From NCBI GenBank assembly GCA_041649615.1, contig JBAZMT010000002.1, positions 1 through 64,000 of the forward strand: a stretch of DNA of 64,000 nucleotides, read 5' to 3'. A program made the position numbers and the translations under genes. Source of the DNA: JALOAR01 sp041649615 (GTDB taxonomy: Bacteria; Patescibacteriota; Minisyncoccia; UBA6257; Colwellbacteraceae). The first letter of the stretch is position 1; each line of letters begins with the position of its first letter. Below are positions 1 to 8,099 of the stretch, piece after piece. The notes under the pieces are model-generated. The model made no database searches and was not told where the DNA came from. It saw nothing but the letters and a program-made list of their open reading frames with translations.

Positions 1-67
1 GAAATCCGCCGGCTGGCGGAATTAGAAACCATGGGTTTCTAAAACGGAGCGAGCGAAAGCGAGTGAG
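1..67. repeat. Intergenic palindromic repeat, copy 1
   Basis: The first bases hold a hairpin (TCCGCC-GGCT-GGCGGA) and then the inverted repeat TTAGAAACC-ATG-GGTTTCTAA at 22-42, followed by a run rich in GAGCGAGCG-type sequence. The same TTAGAAACC/GGTTTCTAA unit recurs at 12063-12083, there preceded by the CTCCGCTCGCTC-type flank, so the two copies lie in opposite orientation. This looks like a dispersed REP-like intergenic element. No coding potential is apparent. Confidence 0.6.
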
Positions 68-97
68 TAGTGAGATTTCTCTCGGGAGCACACTCTT

Positions 98-125
98 TTT
101 GTCATCCCCGCGAAAGCGGGAATCC
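98..125. repeat. CCCGCGAAAGCGGGAATCC-type hairpin repeat
   Basis: A short hairpin with stem CCCGC/GCGGG and a GAAA tetraloop lies at 107-120, inside the well-known TCATCCCCGCGAAAGCGGGAATCC interspersed repeat type found in many bacterial intergenic regions. Read in frame with the following gene it would give a spurious N-terminal extension (SSPRKRESR), which is why the gene start is placed downstream at 150. Confidence 0.6.
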
Positions 126-136
126 AGAAAATCGGA

Positions 137-142
137 TATAAT
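137..142 (+). promoter_or_regulatory. -10 box of leaderless gene
   Basis: TATAAT, seven bases before the ATG at 150. No Shine-Dalgarno sequence lies between, so the transcript would start at or next to the start codon. Confidence 0.5.
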
Positions 143-149
143 CAAGGTT

Positions 150-506
150 ATGGCGATTAAATATGTCGCTCTGCAAGTTTTGGCGTGGGCTACTGATTTT
201 TTCCGGAGTTGGTACGCCGGCGGCTTTCAGGCTTTCTCGGGCGCATTCATACGTTTTCTCAAAGCTCTTGACCGGGTGTTTGCCTTGCGGGTGAGCGCCA
301 AGAATATTCTTAAACCGATGTACCAAGACAGGAGCATCATCGGATACTTCTTCGGGTTCATTTTCAGATTGGTGAGAATCGTAATCGCTTCCGTGGTATA
401 TCTTGCGCTGGGAGCAATGTTTATTTTCGCTTTCATCGTCTGGTCGCTCATCCCACCATATTTTCTGGTAAAAGCTTTAAATATAAATGTTTACTCCTTA
501 CTTTAA
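150..506 (+). CDS. Small membrane protein upstream of ClpC-like ATPase
   Basis: A 118-residue protein that I do not recognise by family. The N-terminal half is amphipathic and aromatic-rich (residues 1-60). The C-terminal half contains two closely spaced hydrophobic helices (about residues 64-110), so it is probably an inner-membrane protein. The ATG at 150 is preferred over upstream in-frame starts because those would translate an intergenic repeat. It overlaps the start of the next gene by 20 bp, which suggests translational coupling, and the downstream ATPase also has N-terminal membrane helices, so the two may act as a membrane complex. That partnership is inferred from position only. Confidence 0.7.
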   Translation: MAIKYVALQVLAWATDFFRSWYAGGFQAFSGAFIRFLKALDRVFALRVSAKNILKPMYQDRSIIGYFFGFIFRLVRIVIASVVYLALGAMFIFAFIVWSLIPPYFLVKALNINVYSLL

Positions 507-2964
507 GGACGATTATTACAAGCTTTCTTTTTTTGGCAGATTTGTCGTAAAGATCATTAAGACGACGGCAATGACGCTTTTAATGGTCGGCTCCGTGGTA
601 TTACTGCTTTCGGATTCTTCCGATCTTCGTTACGCCGGAGCATTTCTTGCACTTGTCGCGGCGGAAAAACTGATTCATCTTGGCAGATCAAGAAAATCCT
701 TAAAAAAGCTTCCCAAAGAGGGAAGGATAAACATTGCCGATTACGTTTCTCCGCAAACGAAAACAATGTTCATATCCGCCGTTGATCGGGCAATATTTCG
801 GGGGGAAAATTTATCGCCCGAAATAACGCTTGCGGCTCTCAGCACAAAGGCGGCAACCGAAGCCGTAAAGAGATTGGGAGTTGACCCGCAGGAATTGCGC
901 GCAAAAATAGAAGAACACTTAAAGTCTTCGGATACCCATAAAGAAAAGCCGGATGTTTCCGACGTTGCAGAGGTAACGCTTATTCGCGCTTTTCTTTCGG
1001 CTTTGAAAGCCGGAGAAGAATCGGTCATGCCGGCCGATCTTTTGGTGGCTCAAGTGACGGACGGCGACAAGGAGATAAAGAGAGCTTTTAATCTTTTTGG
1101 CATAGCGCCAGAAGATTTGGAAAAGGCGCTCATATTCGGAAGGCTTGCGAAAGAAAGGCCGGTTTCCCAGACATCATTTTTTGCAAGAAGGATACCCATG
1201 ACGAGAATAAGGAATGTGAACCGGGCATGGACATCCCGGCCAACGCCCGTGCTTGATACGTTCGGATACGACATAACGAACTTGGCGATTGCCGGCAGAT
1301 CGGGATTTCTCGTGGGACATGCTAATGAATACGACAGGCTTGAAGACGTTCTTTCGCGGCCGGTAAAACCGAACGTTGTTTTAATCGGCGAACCAGGAGT
1401 GGGGAAAGAAGCGATTATCGGACATTTGGCTTACAGGATCGTGAAAGATCAGGTTTCTCCGCAACTTTTTGACAAGAGAATAGTCGCGCTTGATATCAGC
1501 GCTCTGTCTTCAGCGGCGGATCCGGCCGAACTGCAGAAAAGGGCGAATGCGATTTTGAACGAAATTCGAATGGCCGGAAACGTGATCCTCTACATTCCCG
1601 AGATACACAACTTGGCGAGAACTTCCGGAGAAGGCCGCTTGTCCGCCGCGAATGTTTTGATGAGCGCCATAAATGACGGGTATTTTCCCACGATCGGCAC
1701 GACATACCCGCGCGAGTATAAGGAATTTATCGCCGAAGACAGTTCATTTGCGGGCGCTTTTGAGCCGATTCAGATAAACGAAATATCGGAAGACGAAGCG
1801 GAAGAATATTTGTCTTACGACAGCGTGATACTAGAACGAGAGTGGAAAGTGGAAATATCGTTTGCGGCCATTAAAAAAGCGGTAACAATAGCGAAGAAAT
1901 ATTTCCACAACAAACCGTTGCCGTCCTCCGCGGAAGAATTGCTTAAAGAAGCGCTTTCCGAGGCGAGAAGAAAAGGGGAAAAAGTTTTGAGCGAGGACGA
2001 CGTCATAGGAATGGCGGAAAAGAAGGTAAACGTTCCGATACATCGCGCCGGCAAAGCAGAGGCGGGAGCTCTTCTTAATTTAGAAGAAGAAATACACGAA
2101 CGACTGATTGACCAAGAAGAAGCGGTCGCTTCTGTCGCGAGGGCGCTCAGGGAATATCGGAGCGGTCTTTCAAGGCAAGGAGGACCGATCGCTTCTTTTC
2201 TTTTTGTGGGGCCTACGGGAGTCGGGAAGACGGAACTCGCCAAAGCTCTAGCTACGATACAGTTCGGTTCGGAGGACATGATGATCAGGTTTGACATGTC
2301 CGAATACCAGGGAGCGGAAAGCGTGGAGAGACTTATCGGCGGCAATGACGGAAAAACATACGGATCGCTTACGGAAGCGGTCTCCGAAAAACCGTATAGT
2401 CTTGTACTTTTGGACGAGTTTGAAAAAGCGAACGGGGACGTGCTGAATCTTTTTCTTCAGGTACTTGATGACGGAAGGCTTACGGACGGGCTAGGAAGAA
2501 CCATTGGTTTTGAAAACACGATAATCATCGCCACCTCTAACGCCCATTCCACTTTTATAAAGGAATCGCTTGAAAGAGGGAAAGACCCGCGAACTTTGGG
2601 AGAAGTATTGAAGAAGCGGCTTACGGAGTATTTCAAACCGGAGCTTTTAAACAGGTTTTCGGACATAATTGCTTTTAAAACTCTTTCGGTTGAAGATATG
2701 GAAAAAATCGCCTCCCTGCAGCTTAGGTCTTTGAGTAAAACTTTGGAGGAGGTTCAAGGAATAATCATAACGTTTGACGAAGAGGCCGTAAAAATAATCG
2801 CGAGAGAAGGATACGATCAGACTTTCGGAGCAAGGCCTTTAAGGGCGGCCATATCAAAACTTGTGAAAGACCCTCTTTCTTCCAGAATACTTTTAGGCGA
2901 AGTAAAGAGAGGGGATACGATCGGAGTTTCTCAGAGCGAAGGAAAAATCACCTTTTCGTCTTAA
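487..2964 (+). CDS. Membrane-anchored ClpC-like AAA+ ATPase
   Basis: An 825-residue double-AAA+ protein of the Clp/Hsp100 type. Two hydrophobic segments lie near residues 28-45 and 50-65, followed by a Clp_N-like helical region to about 215. The first AAA+ module has Walker A GEPGVGKE (301-308), with E in place of the usual final T/S. The second has a canonical GPTGVGKT (575-582), Walker B LVLLDE (D643, E644) and a C-terminal ClpB D2-small domain. Soluble ClpC has no such membrane anchor. The altered first P-loop and the weak first Walker B (VILYIPEIHN) suggest the D1 site is degenerate and D2 drives unfolding. Whether it feeds ClpP cannot be told; no clpP is in the window. Confidence 0.85.
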   Translation: MFTPYFKDDYYKLSFFGRFVVKIIKTTAMTLLMVGSVVLLLSDSSDLRYAGAFLALVAAEKLIHLGRSRKSLKKLPKEGRINIADYVSPQTKTMFISAVDRAIFRGENLSPEITLAALSTKAATEAVKRLGVDPQELRAKIEEHLKSSDTHKEKPDVSDVAEVTLIRAFLSALKAGEESVMPADLLVAQVTDGDKEIKRAFNLFGIAPEDLEKALIFGRLAKERPVSQTSFFARRIPMTRIRNVNRAWTSRPTPVLDTFGYDITNLAIAGRSGFLVGHANEYDRLEDVLSRPVKPNVVLIGEPGVGKEAIIGHLAYRIVKDQVSPQLFDKRIVALDISALSSAADPAELQKRANAILNEIRMAGNVILYIPEIHNLARTSGEGRLSAANVLMSAINDGYFPTIGTTYPREYKEFIAEDSSFAGAFEPIQINEISEDEAEEYLSYDSVILEREWKVEISFAAIKKAVTIAKKYFHNKPLPSSAEELLKEALSEARRKGEKVLSEDDVIGMAEKKVNVPIHRAGKAEAGALLNLEEEIHERLIDQEEAVASVARALREYRSGLSRQGGPIASFLFVGPTGVGKTELAKALATIQFGSEDMMIRFDMSEYQGAESVERLIGGNDGKTYGSLTEAVSEKPYSLVLLDEFEKANGDVLNLFLQVLDDGRLTDGLGRTIGFENTIIIATSNAHSTFIKESLERGKDPRTLGEVLKKRLTEYFKPELLNRFSDIIAFKTLSVEDMEKIASLQLRSLSKTLEEVQGIIITFDEEAVKIIAREGYDQTFGARPLRAAISKLVKDPLSSRILLGEVKRGDTIGVSQSEGKITFSS

Positions 2965-3003
2965 AACCGATCAGTTCCTTTTCTGCTATTATTAAAAAAG
3001 CAG

Positions 3004-3660
3004 ATGATAAGGGAAACTCTCAAATATTTTACTTCAAACAAAGTCGTCAGGAATTTTATTTTTGCAGATTTGACTCTTTTCGGCGGTTGGGGACTCGTAT
3101 CGCCCATCATGGCCATATTCGTAGTGGAAGAGGTCAAAGGGGCGAACATCGTTACAGTCGGAATTCTCGCCGGAATTTATTGGGCGGTGCGTTCGACCGT
3201 TCAACTGCCCATGGCGGTGCTGATAGAAAAATCGGAAACGGAAAGGGACGACCTCTATCTGCTGATAATCGGACTCTTACTTGTTTCCGCTTCGGCTTTC
3301 TGGCTGAATTTCGTGGATAATCTTACGAAGCTTTACATTTTTCAGATAATTTACGCGCTCGGATTCGCTTTTTACGCCGCTTCGTGGGCGGGAATATTCT
3401 CTCGGCATATTGAAAAGAACAAGGCGGCCATAAGCTGGTCGCTAGATCATACGCTTTTGGGAATCGCGACCGGAATAACGGGACTCGCCGGAGGATATTT
3501 GGCCGATAAATTCGGATTTAACGTCATATTTATAGCGGTAGGAATCACCTCTTTCTTGTCGGCGATCATCATATTCATCGTACCGGAGGTAATGTTCCCG
3601 GGAAGGCGGAAAAGCGTGGCGCCGATAATGAATCATTCTCCCAAGACGGTTCTTAAATGA
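3004..3660 (+). CDS. Half-size MFS-like transporter
   Basis: A 218-residue very hydrophobic protein with about six predicted membrane helices and MFS-like features: a loop with acidic/basic residues after the second helix (EKSETERDD), and GGYLADKFGF near residue 165, which resembles the MFS loop 2-3 signature. Ordinary MFS carriers have 12 helices and about 400 residues, so this is half a transporter. It could work as a homodimer or be a remnant. A TATTAT box lies 11 bp before the ATG. The stop overlaps the polX start (ATGA). Substrate unknown. Confidence 0.6.
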   Translation: MIRETLKYFTSNKVVRNFIFADLTLFGGWGLVSPIMAIFVVEEVKGANIVTVGILAGIYWAVRSTVQLPMAVLIEKSETERDDLYLLIIGLLLVSASAFWLNFVDNLTKLYIFQIIYALGFAFYAASWAGIFSRHIEKNKAAISWSLDHTLLGIATGITGLAGGYLADKFGFNVIFIAVGITSFLSAIIIFIVPEVMFPGRRKSVAPIMNHSPKTVLK

Positions 3661-5393
3661 TCAATTCCGAGATAGCCAAAATATTTCAAGAAATTGGCGA
3701 ATATCTTGAGATGAAAGAAGAGCCTTTTCGGCCGAAAGCTTACGCTAAGGCGGCGAGAGTGATAGAAGAATTGGAAGAGGACGTAACGAAGATTTATGAG
3801 CGAGGCGGTTTAAGGCAGCTTACGGAAATACCGGGAGTGGGGGAATCGATAGCGGACAAGATTGAAGAGTATATTAAGACAGGTAAAATAAAATATTTTG
3901 AGGAACTCAAAAAAAAAGCGCCGGTTGACGTTTCGTCTCTTTCGGCGGTTGAGGGCTTAGGACCCAAAAAAATAAAGACACTCTACAACAAACTTAACGT
4001 AAGGTCGCTTGAAGATCTAGAGAAAGCGGCTGAAGAAGGAAAAATAAGAAAACTCGCGGGATTCGGGGCAAAAACGGAAGAAAACATCATAAAGGGGATA
4101 CAATTTTTAAAACAGTCGGGAGGAAGGTTTACGCTCGGGGCGACTTACGTTTTAGCAGGAGAAATAAGGGAAAGAATTAAAAAACTGAATGGAGTGTCAA
4201 CCGTAGACATTGCCGGGTCGGCAAGAAGAATGAAAGAGACGATCGGGGATATAGATCTTCTCGCCGTAATTGAGTCTATAAAAGACGCAGAGTTGGCGAT
4301 GGACTATTTCGTCAGTATGCCCGAGGTCATAAACGTTTATTCAAAGGGCCCCACAAGATCATCGGTAAGGATTAAAGAAGGAATAGACGTTGATCTAAGA
4401 ATATTGCCAAAAGAGTCTTACGGCGCGGGACTCATATATTTTACTGGTTCAAAAGACCACAACATTGAACTTAGAAAAATAGCCATTAAAAAAGGGCTAA
4501 AACTAAACGAGTATGGTCTTTTTAAAGGCAAGACAAGAGTGGCCGGAAAAACCGAAGCGGAAGTTTATGAACATTTGGGGCTTAAACTCATTGCGCCGGA
4601 ACTTCGGGAAAACACCGGAGAGATAATAGCGGCGGAGGAAGATAGATTACCTCATCTCGTGGAGGAAAAGGACATAATGGGTGATCTTCAGATACAGACC
4701 AATTGGACGGACGGAGAGAACAGCATAATGGATTACGCGGAGACGGCCATAAAGAGAGGACTCAAATACATCCTTATAACCGATCACAGCAAGAGGCTAG
4801 CAATGGCAAACGGGCTTGATGAGAGAAGACTAAAAGAACAGGGGAAAGAGATAGACAAGATAAATAAAATTCTTGCGGATAAAGGAAGTGATTTCAAAAT
4901 CCTTAAAGGGCTGGAGTGCGACATCTTGAAAGACGGAGAATTGGACTTATCGGACGATGCATTGTCCGAACTTGACATGGTCGGAGCGGCAGTCCATTCT
5001 TACTTTAATTTGCCGATCGTCTCGCAGACGGAAAGGCTTTTAAAAGCGATGGAGAACAGGAATGTGGACATTATTTTCCATCCAACCGCTCGCGTTATAA
5101 ACCAGCGAAAGGCGATAGACCTTGATATGGAGGCGCTTACGGAAGCCGCTTTGAAGACGGGGACGATTTTGGAAATTGACGCCTATCCTGACAGGCTTGA
5201 CCTAAAGGACGAATATATAAGGCGATGCGTGGAACGCGGCGTTAAGCTTGCCATTGACTCGGACGCCCATTCCGTAAAGCACATGACTTATTTAAAATTC
5301 GGCGTGGCGCAAGCTCGCCGAGGATGGGCATCCAAGAAAAACATCGTTAACACTTTGCCGGTTAACGAACTTATGGAAAAGATAAAAACATGA
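3657..5393 (+). CDS. polX: Family X DNA polymerase with PHP domain (PolX)
   Basis: A 578-residue protein with the bacterial PolX layout: N-terminal 8-kDa-like region with helix-hairpin-helix motifs (EIPGVGESIADKI and LAGFGAKTEENI), the nucleotidyltransferase palm with catalytic GDIDLL (D198, D200), and a C-terminal PHP phosphoesterase domain from about residue 340. PolX enzymes fill short gaps in base-excision repair, and the PHP domain supplies 3'-5' exonuclease activity. Most PHP metal ligands are present (D376-H377, H447, FHP, DAH at 536-538), but the first motif reads DLQIQ (Q345, Q347) instead of the usual DxHxH, so two histidines are replaced. The ATGA overlap with the MFS gene and with the Nudix gene indicates an operon. 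Confidence 0.92.
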   Translation: MINSEIAKIFQEIGEYLEMKEEPFRPKAYAKAARVIEELEEDVTKIYERGGLRQLTEIPGVGESIADKIEEYIKTGKIKYFEELKKKAPVDVSSLSAVEGLGPKKIKTLYNKLNVRSLEDLEKAAEEGKIRKLAGFGAKTEENIIKGIQFLKQSGGRFTLGATYVLAGEIRERIKKLNGVSTVDIAGSARRMKETIGDIDLLAVIESIKDAELAMDYFVSMPEVINVYSKGPTRSSVRIKEGIDVDLRILPKESYGAGLIYFTGSKDHNIELRKIAIKKGLKLNEYGLFKGKTRVAGKTEAEVYEHLGLKLIAPELRENTGEIIAAEEDRLPHLVEEKDIMGDLQIQTNWTDGENSIMDYAETAIKRGLKYILITDHSKRLAMANGLDERRLKEQGKEIDKINKILADKGSDFKILKGLECDILKDGELDLSDDALSELDMVGAAVHSYFNLPIVSQTERLLKAMENRNVDIIFHPTARVINQRKAIDLDMEALTEAALKTGTILEIDAYPDRLDLKDEYIRRCVERGVKLAIDSDAHSVKHMTYLKFGVAQARRGWASKKNIVNTLPVNELMEKIKT

Positions 5394-5971
5394 TGGAAAA
5401 AGATCAGGTAAAAAAAGAATTTTCAGCCGGGCTCATAGTTTATCGGAATACGCCGCAGGGACCCAAGTTTTTGCTGCTCTACCACGGCGGGAGATACTGG
5501 AATTTCCCAAAGGGACACATTGAGAACCAGAAAAACGTGGTTACTTCTTTTCCCTCGGCGGGAGATGCGGAAGTCATGAACGTGAGAGAAACGAGCAAAG
5601 AGGCGGCGATAAGGGAGACCCAAGAAGAGACGGGAATAGGCCCGTCAAAACTTTCCATAAAAAGAAATTTCAGGGCGGTTGAGAAGTTCCGGTTCAGAAG
5701 AAATAGGGAGCAGATATTCAAAATAGTCATTTTTTATCTCGCGGAAACGAACGAAACGGAGGTTAAAATTTCGTCCGAACACGAAGGATTCGGGTGGTTC
5801 CAATACAGAGACGCAAGACAAATTCTCGCGCCTTACAGAGACAGCCAACGACTGCTCCGAAATGCCTATGATTACATTAGACCTAGACCTGCTTCACGGA
5901 TGAGACAAGTTTCTTCCAGGACTCGGGATGTTCACTTGCAATCAGAGACAAAACCTTCCGGTCAAGCTTAA
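5390..5971 (+). CDS. Nudix hydrolase
   Basis: A 193-residue Nudix-fold protein. The Nudix box is recognisable as GHIE...ETSKEAAIRETQEETGI, with the E-x7-RE-x2-EE-x-G core intact but about 20 extra residues inserted between the leading Gly and the first Glu. Likely substrates are nucleoside diphosphate-linked compounds such as diadenosine polyphosphates or oxidised nucleotides, by family analogy. The start ATG overlaps the polX stop (ATGATG). The last 30 residues are encoded antisense to the 3' end of rplT, an 89-bp convergent overlap, and have unusual Arg-rich composition, so the functional domain probably ends near residue 164. Confidence 0.85.
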   Translation: MMEKDQVKKEFSAGLIVYRNTPQGPKFLLLYHGGRYWNFPKGHIENQKNVVTSFPSAGDAEVMNVRETSKEAAIRETQEETGIGPSKLSIKRNFRAVEKFRFRRNREQIFKIVIFYLAETNETEVKISSEHEGFGWFQYRDARQILAPYRDSQRLLRNAYDYIRPRPASRMRQVSSRTRDVHLQSETKPSGQA

Positions 5972-6233
5972 TATTTTTGGCTTTAAGCGTTCCGATGAAT
6001 TCGCTGTAAGTAACGTCATTTTCTCTCAAAGCGGCGTTTAATTTAACGTTCCAAAGCGCACGGAAACTTCTCTTCTTTTCTTTTCGGCCACGGTAGGCAT
6101 GCTGCCAGGCGTGAAGCAAAGCTTCCTTCGCGAATTTTTCTTTTGACTTTCTTCCCCAGCGAAAACCCTTGGTGTACTTTAAAATTCTTTCTCTTTTTTT
6201 ATGGGCAATAGTGCCTCTTTTAACTCTAGTCAT
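5883..6233 (-). CDS. rplT: Ribosomal protein L20
   Basis: A 116-residue protein with the full L20 pattern: N-terminal MTRVKRGTIAHKKRERILK, the GFRWGRKS segment, and the C-terminal region TYSEFIGTLKAKNIKLDRKVLS. Length matches the family (about 115-120). It is the last gene of an infC-rpmI-rplT operon in the usual bacterial order, four bases after rpmI. L20 is an assembly protein of the large subunit and in many bacteria a feedback regulator of this operon. Confidence 0.97.
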   Translation of the reverse strand: MTRVKRGTIAHKKRERILKYTKGFRWGRKSKEKFAKEALLHAWQHAYRGRKEKKRSFRALWNVKLNAALRENDVTYSEFIGTLKAKNIKLDRKVLSLIASEHPESWKKLVSSVKQV

Positions 6234-6237
6234 GTTT

Positions 6238-6414
6238 TTATAAGCCGGACATTATTTGTCTTTTGTCGGAATGCGCCAAGACGGATGAGCTTCTTTTGTT
6301 GCGGATTATCTTCGGACTTTTTTTGGATTTAAAATGAGACAACCCCATTTTGCGGCGCATTATTTTTCCCGTTTTCGTAATTCGGAATCTTTTCTGAAAG
6401 GTTTTTCTTGCCAT
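6238..6414 (-). CDS. rpmI: Ribosomal protein L35
   Basis: A 58-residue basic protein, easily missed because it is short. It starts MARKTFQKRFRITKTGKIMR and continues with the conserved RRKMGLSHFKSKKS segment, typical of L35. It lies between infC and rplT, with a 3-bp gap after infC and a 4-bp gap before rplT, which is the canonical gene order. The ATG is followed at once by the conserved Arg/Lys-rich N-terminus, so the start is secure. Confidence 0.95.
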   Translation of the reverse strand: MARKTFQKRFRITKTGKIMRRKMGLSHFKSKKSPKIIRNKRSSSVLAHSDKRQIMSGL

Positions 6415-6417
6415 CAG

Positions 6418-6927
6418 TTAAGCCTTGTTTATCTGAACGGTGAAACCCGTTCCTCCTGCCTTAGGGCTTGCCATGACGCGGAAATTCTCGGTAATCAGTC
6501 CAAGAAAATCGTTTAATTTTTCCAGGGCCCAGTCCTTATTGGCTTTTTCCCTTCCGCGAAGCTTAAGCAGAATCTCCACTTTATAGCCTTCTTTCAAGAA
6601 TTCGTCAATTTTTCTCGCCTTTATAAGGAGATCATTTCTCGCGGAGCCCAGTCCGATACGCACCTGTTTCATGTCGTCCTTTCCTTTGGCCTTAGCCTGC
6701 ATCTCTTTTTTCAGCTCTTTTTCTTTTTGATAGCGGAACTTATCGTAATTTCCGATGCGAGCAACCGGAGGATTCGCGGTCGCGGAGACCTCAATGAGAT
6801 CCAGATTTTTTTCCTCGGCAATTTTCAAAGCGACGTCCCGCGAAAGGACGCCGAAGTTTTCGCCGTTCTCACCGATCACTCGGAGCTCGCGAGCGGAGAT
6901 CTCGTTATTCTTTCGGATAACGGGCAT
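6418..6927 (-). CDS. infC: Translation initiation factor IF-3
   Basis: A 169-residue protein with the IF3 N domain (RKNNEISARELRVIGENGEN), the linker helix rich in Lys/Glu, and the C domain (VRIGLGSARNDLLIKARKIDEFL, GGTGFTVQINKA). It binds the 30S subunit and checks initiator tRNA and start codon. The ATG at 6927 gives the normal N-terminus, and upstream in-frame codons would cross an intergenic hairpin. I see no AUU start as in E. coli. The operon leader contains a hairpin with a T-tract (7003-7034), which could be an attenuator. Confidence 0.93.
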   Translation of the reverse strand: MPVIRKNNEISARELRVIGENGENFGVLSRDVALKIAEEKNLDLIEVSATANPPVARIGNYDKFRYQKEKELKKEMQAKAKGKDDMKQVRIGLGSARNDLLIKARKIDEFLKEGYKVEILLKLRGREKANKDWALEKLNDFLGLITENFRVMASPKAGGTGFTVQINKA

Positions 6928-7002
6928 GGGCGAACGATTCTTTTTGTAGAAAGGATATCCGTTTATACCAGGAAATATAATGGTTTGTCGTTTGAGAGTC
7001 AA

Positions 7003-7036
7003 TAAAAAATAAAGGCTCCCTAGGGGGAGCCTTTTT
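7003..7036 (-). terminator. Hairpin with T-tracts upstream of infC
   Basis: The stem AGGCTCCC/GGGGAGCCT lies at about 7013-7033 with T-rich runs on both strands. On the minus strand the T-tract points toward infC. It may be the terminator of an upstream transcript or an attenuator in the infC-rpmI-rplT leader, a position where many bacteria regulate this operon. Confidence 0.55.
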
Positions 7037-7041
7037 CTAAT

Positions 7042-7630
7042 GTATATAAGCATCCGGAACGGAGCGAACTTATGTAACTTTTATAAAAGTCTTAATCTTT
7101 TGTTCCAAAAAGGAAACGTGAGGAGAATTGCTTATATGCTATGAGTCTTATTGAGACTCCAATTATTAACTTCGGAAGGAGCTATGCACTTACTCTATTA
7201 TTCCTCCTTAAAGTTCACAAGTGGATAACTTACAAGCCCCAAATAAAAACCCCTTTTAAAAAGGGGTTTAAGAGCGAGGCAGGCGCCAATTCAGATTGGC
7301 GTCTGCCTCAATACAGGAGAGGGATTGAGGGACAGTCTCGGATTTACACACCATGTTCTTTTCAGCTCCCGAAAGGATGAAAGAGATTCTTGCCGGTTTG
7401 GTGCGGGAAAGCGCAAGCGTTAATTGCTGCAACAAAAACATTTGCGCGTTCCGGTTGAGTGAGAAAAGAAAGAGGTGAGAAAGAAACGTTGCCGACCGAT
7501 CGGCTGGTATATCGTAAGTCCTTGCGGACTTATGAAATCGTTTTTAAGGAAACTATAGATTTACTTTAATATAGTCATTTTCACGGACAAGTGGATAACT
7601 TGAGTTTAAATCTTTTTTAGGGTATTTATA
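7042..7630. other. 590-bp gene-poor region with several inverted repeats
   Basis: No convincing gene. It contains a long inverted repeat (GAGGCAGGCGCCAA / TTGGCGTCTGCCTC, 7276-7310), a GNRA-capped hairpin on the minus strand (AAGTCC-GCAA-GGACTT, near 7515-7532), a GCCGA/TCGGC stem next to it, a minus-strand terminator at 7246-7270, and two copies of ACAAGTGGATAACTT (7218-7232 and 7588-7602), whose reverse complement contains the DnaA-box-like TTATCCACT. A 57-codon minus-strand frame (7268-7441) stops just before the terminator but lacks a ribosome-binding site. A structured RNA on the minus strand is possible; I found no RNase P, SRP or 6S signature. Confidence 0.4.
7246..7270 (-). terminator. 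Palindromic terminator (minus strand)
   Basis: The inverted repeat AAACCCCTTTT / AAAAGGGGTTT has a single base between the arms. On the minus strand it is followed by TTTTTATTT. It would end a minus-strand transcript from the 7.3-7.6 kb region. Confidence 0.6.
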
Positions 7631-7635
7631 AAATA

Positions 7636-8037
7636 ATGAGATTAAATTTTGCCATCTTAGCGCAAGACGTAAGAATTTTGGATAACGGCGGGCTTGAAAT
7701 CGTAGACCCGATAACCGATCTCTCCGCAAACGATCTGCCCGCGATACACAGCGAGGCGGCGGTAGTCGTGAATTTCGTTCCGGGGGATGCCGAAGAACAC
7801 GAACTCGGGCTTAAAGTCACAAGCGGCTATCAAAACGATTGCATAGAACCGTATGTTCAAAAGTTAAATCCGGCTAAATCGGATACGGCTTCAATCGGCC
7901 ACGTAGTTTATTTGCGAGACGTAGCGCTTGAGAAAGTGGGAGATTACAGAGTAGAAGTGGCCGTTGACGGCGAGACGCTTATAACGCTGCCGTTTACCTT
8001 GAGGCTCAAAGAGTGTCCGACGTGCGAAGAGAAATAA
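7636..8037 (+). CDS. DUF6941-like conserved hypothetical protein
   Basis: A 133-residue protein, probably all-beta. The pattern 'FAILAQDVRILDNGGLEIVDP...LPAIHSEAAVVVNF' followed by a short C-terminal beta region resembles the DUF6941 family, whose function is unknown. No signal peptide or membrane helix is visible. The C-terminus carries a CPTC pair (KECPTCEEK) that could bind a metal or form a disulfide. A TATAAA-like box lies immediately before the ATG. The gene is followed by a bidirectional hairpin terminator at 8050-8078. Confidence 0.6.
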   Translation: MRLNFAILAQDVRILDNGGLEIVDPITDLSANDLPAIHSEAAVVVNFVPGDAEEHELGLKVTSGYQNDCIEPYVQKLNPAKSDTASIGHVVYLRDVALEKVGDYRVEVAVDGETLITLPFTLRLKECPTCEEK

Positions 8038-8049
8038 TTTTAATTTAAT

Positions 8050-8078
8050 AAAAAAGAGCTCTAATAGAACTCTTTTTT
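8050..8078. terminator. Bidirectional terminator
   Basis: AAAAAAGAG and CTCTTTTTT arms lie between the stop of the DUF6941-like gene and the stop of the small acidic gene on the other strand, so it can serve both converging transcripts. Confidence 0.65.
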
Positions 8079-8099
8079 ATTTGGTGATTGGCTTAATTG

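Noticed and set aside
7141..7380. 79-codon plus-strand reading frame
   Set aside because: It crosses a terminator and a long inverted repeat, has no ribosome-binding site or -10 box, and its composition does not look like protein.
7268..7441. 57-codon minus-strand frame ending at a terminator
   Set aside because: No Shine-Dalgarno site, no clear promoter, and it includes both arms of a perfect inverted repeat; a structured RNA is as likely.
7042..7630. RNase P RNA or SRP RNA in the gene-poor region
   Set aside because: Neither the RNase P core (GAGGAAAGTC, ACAGAA) nor the SRP loop (GGAAGCAGC-like) is present on either strand.
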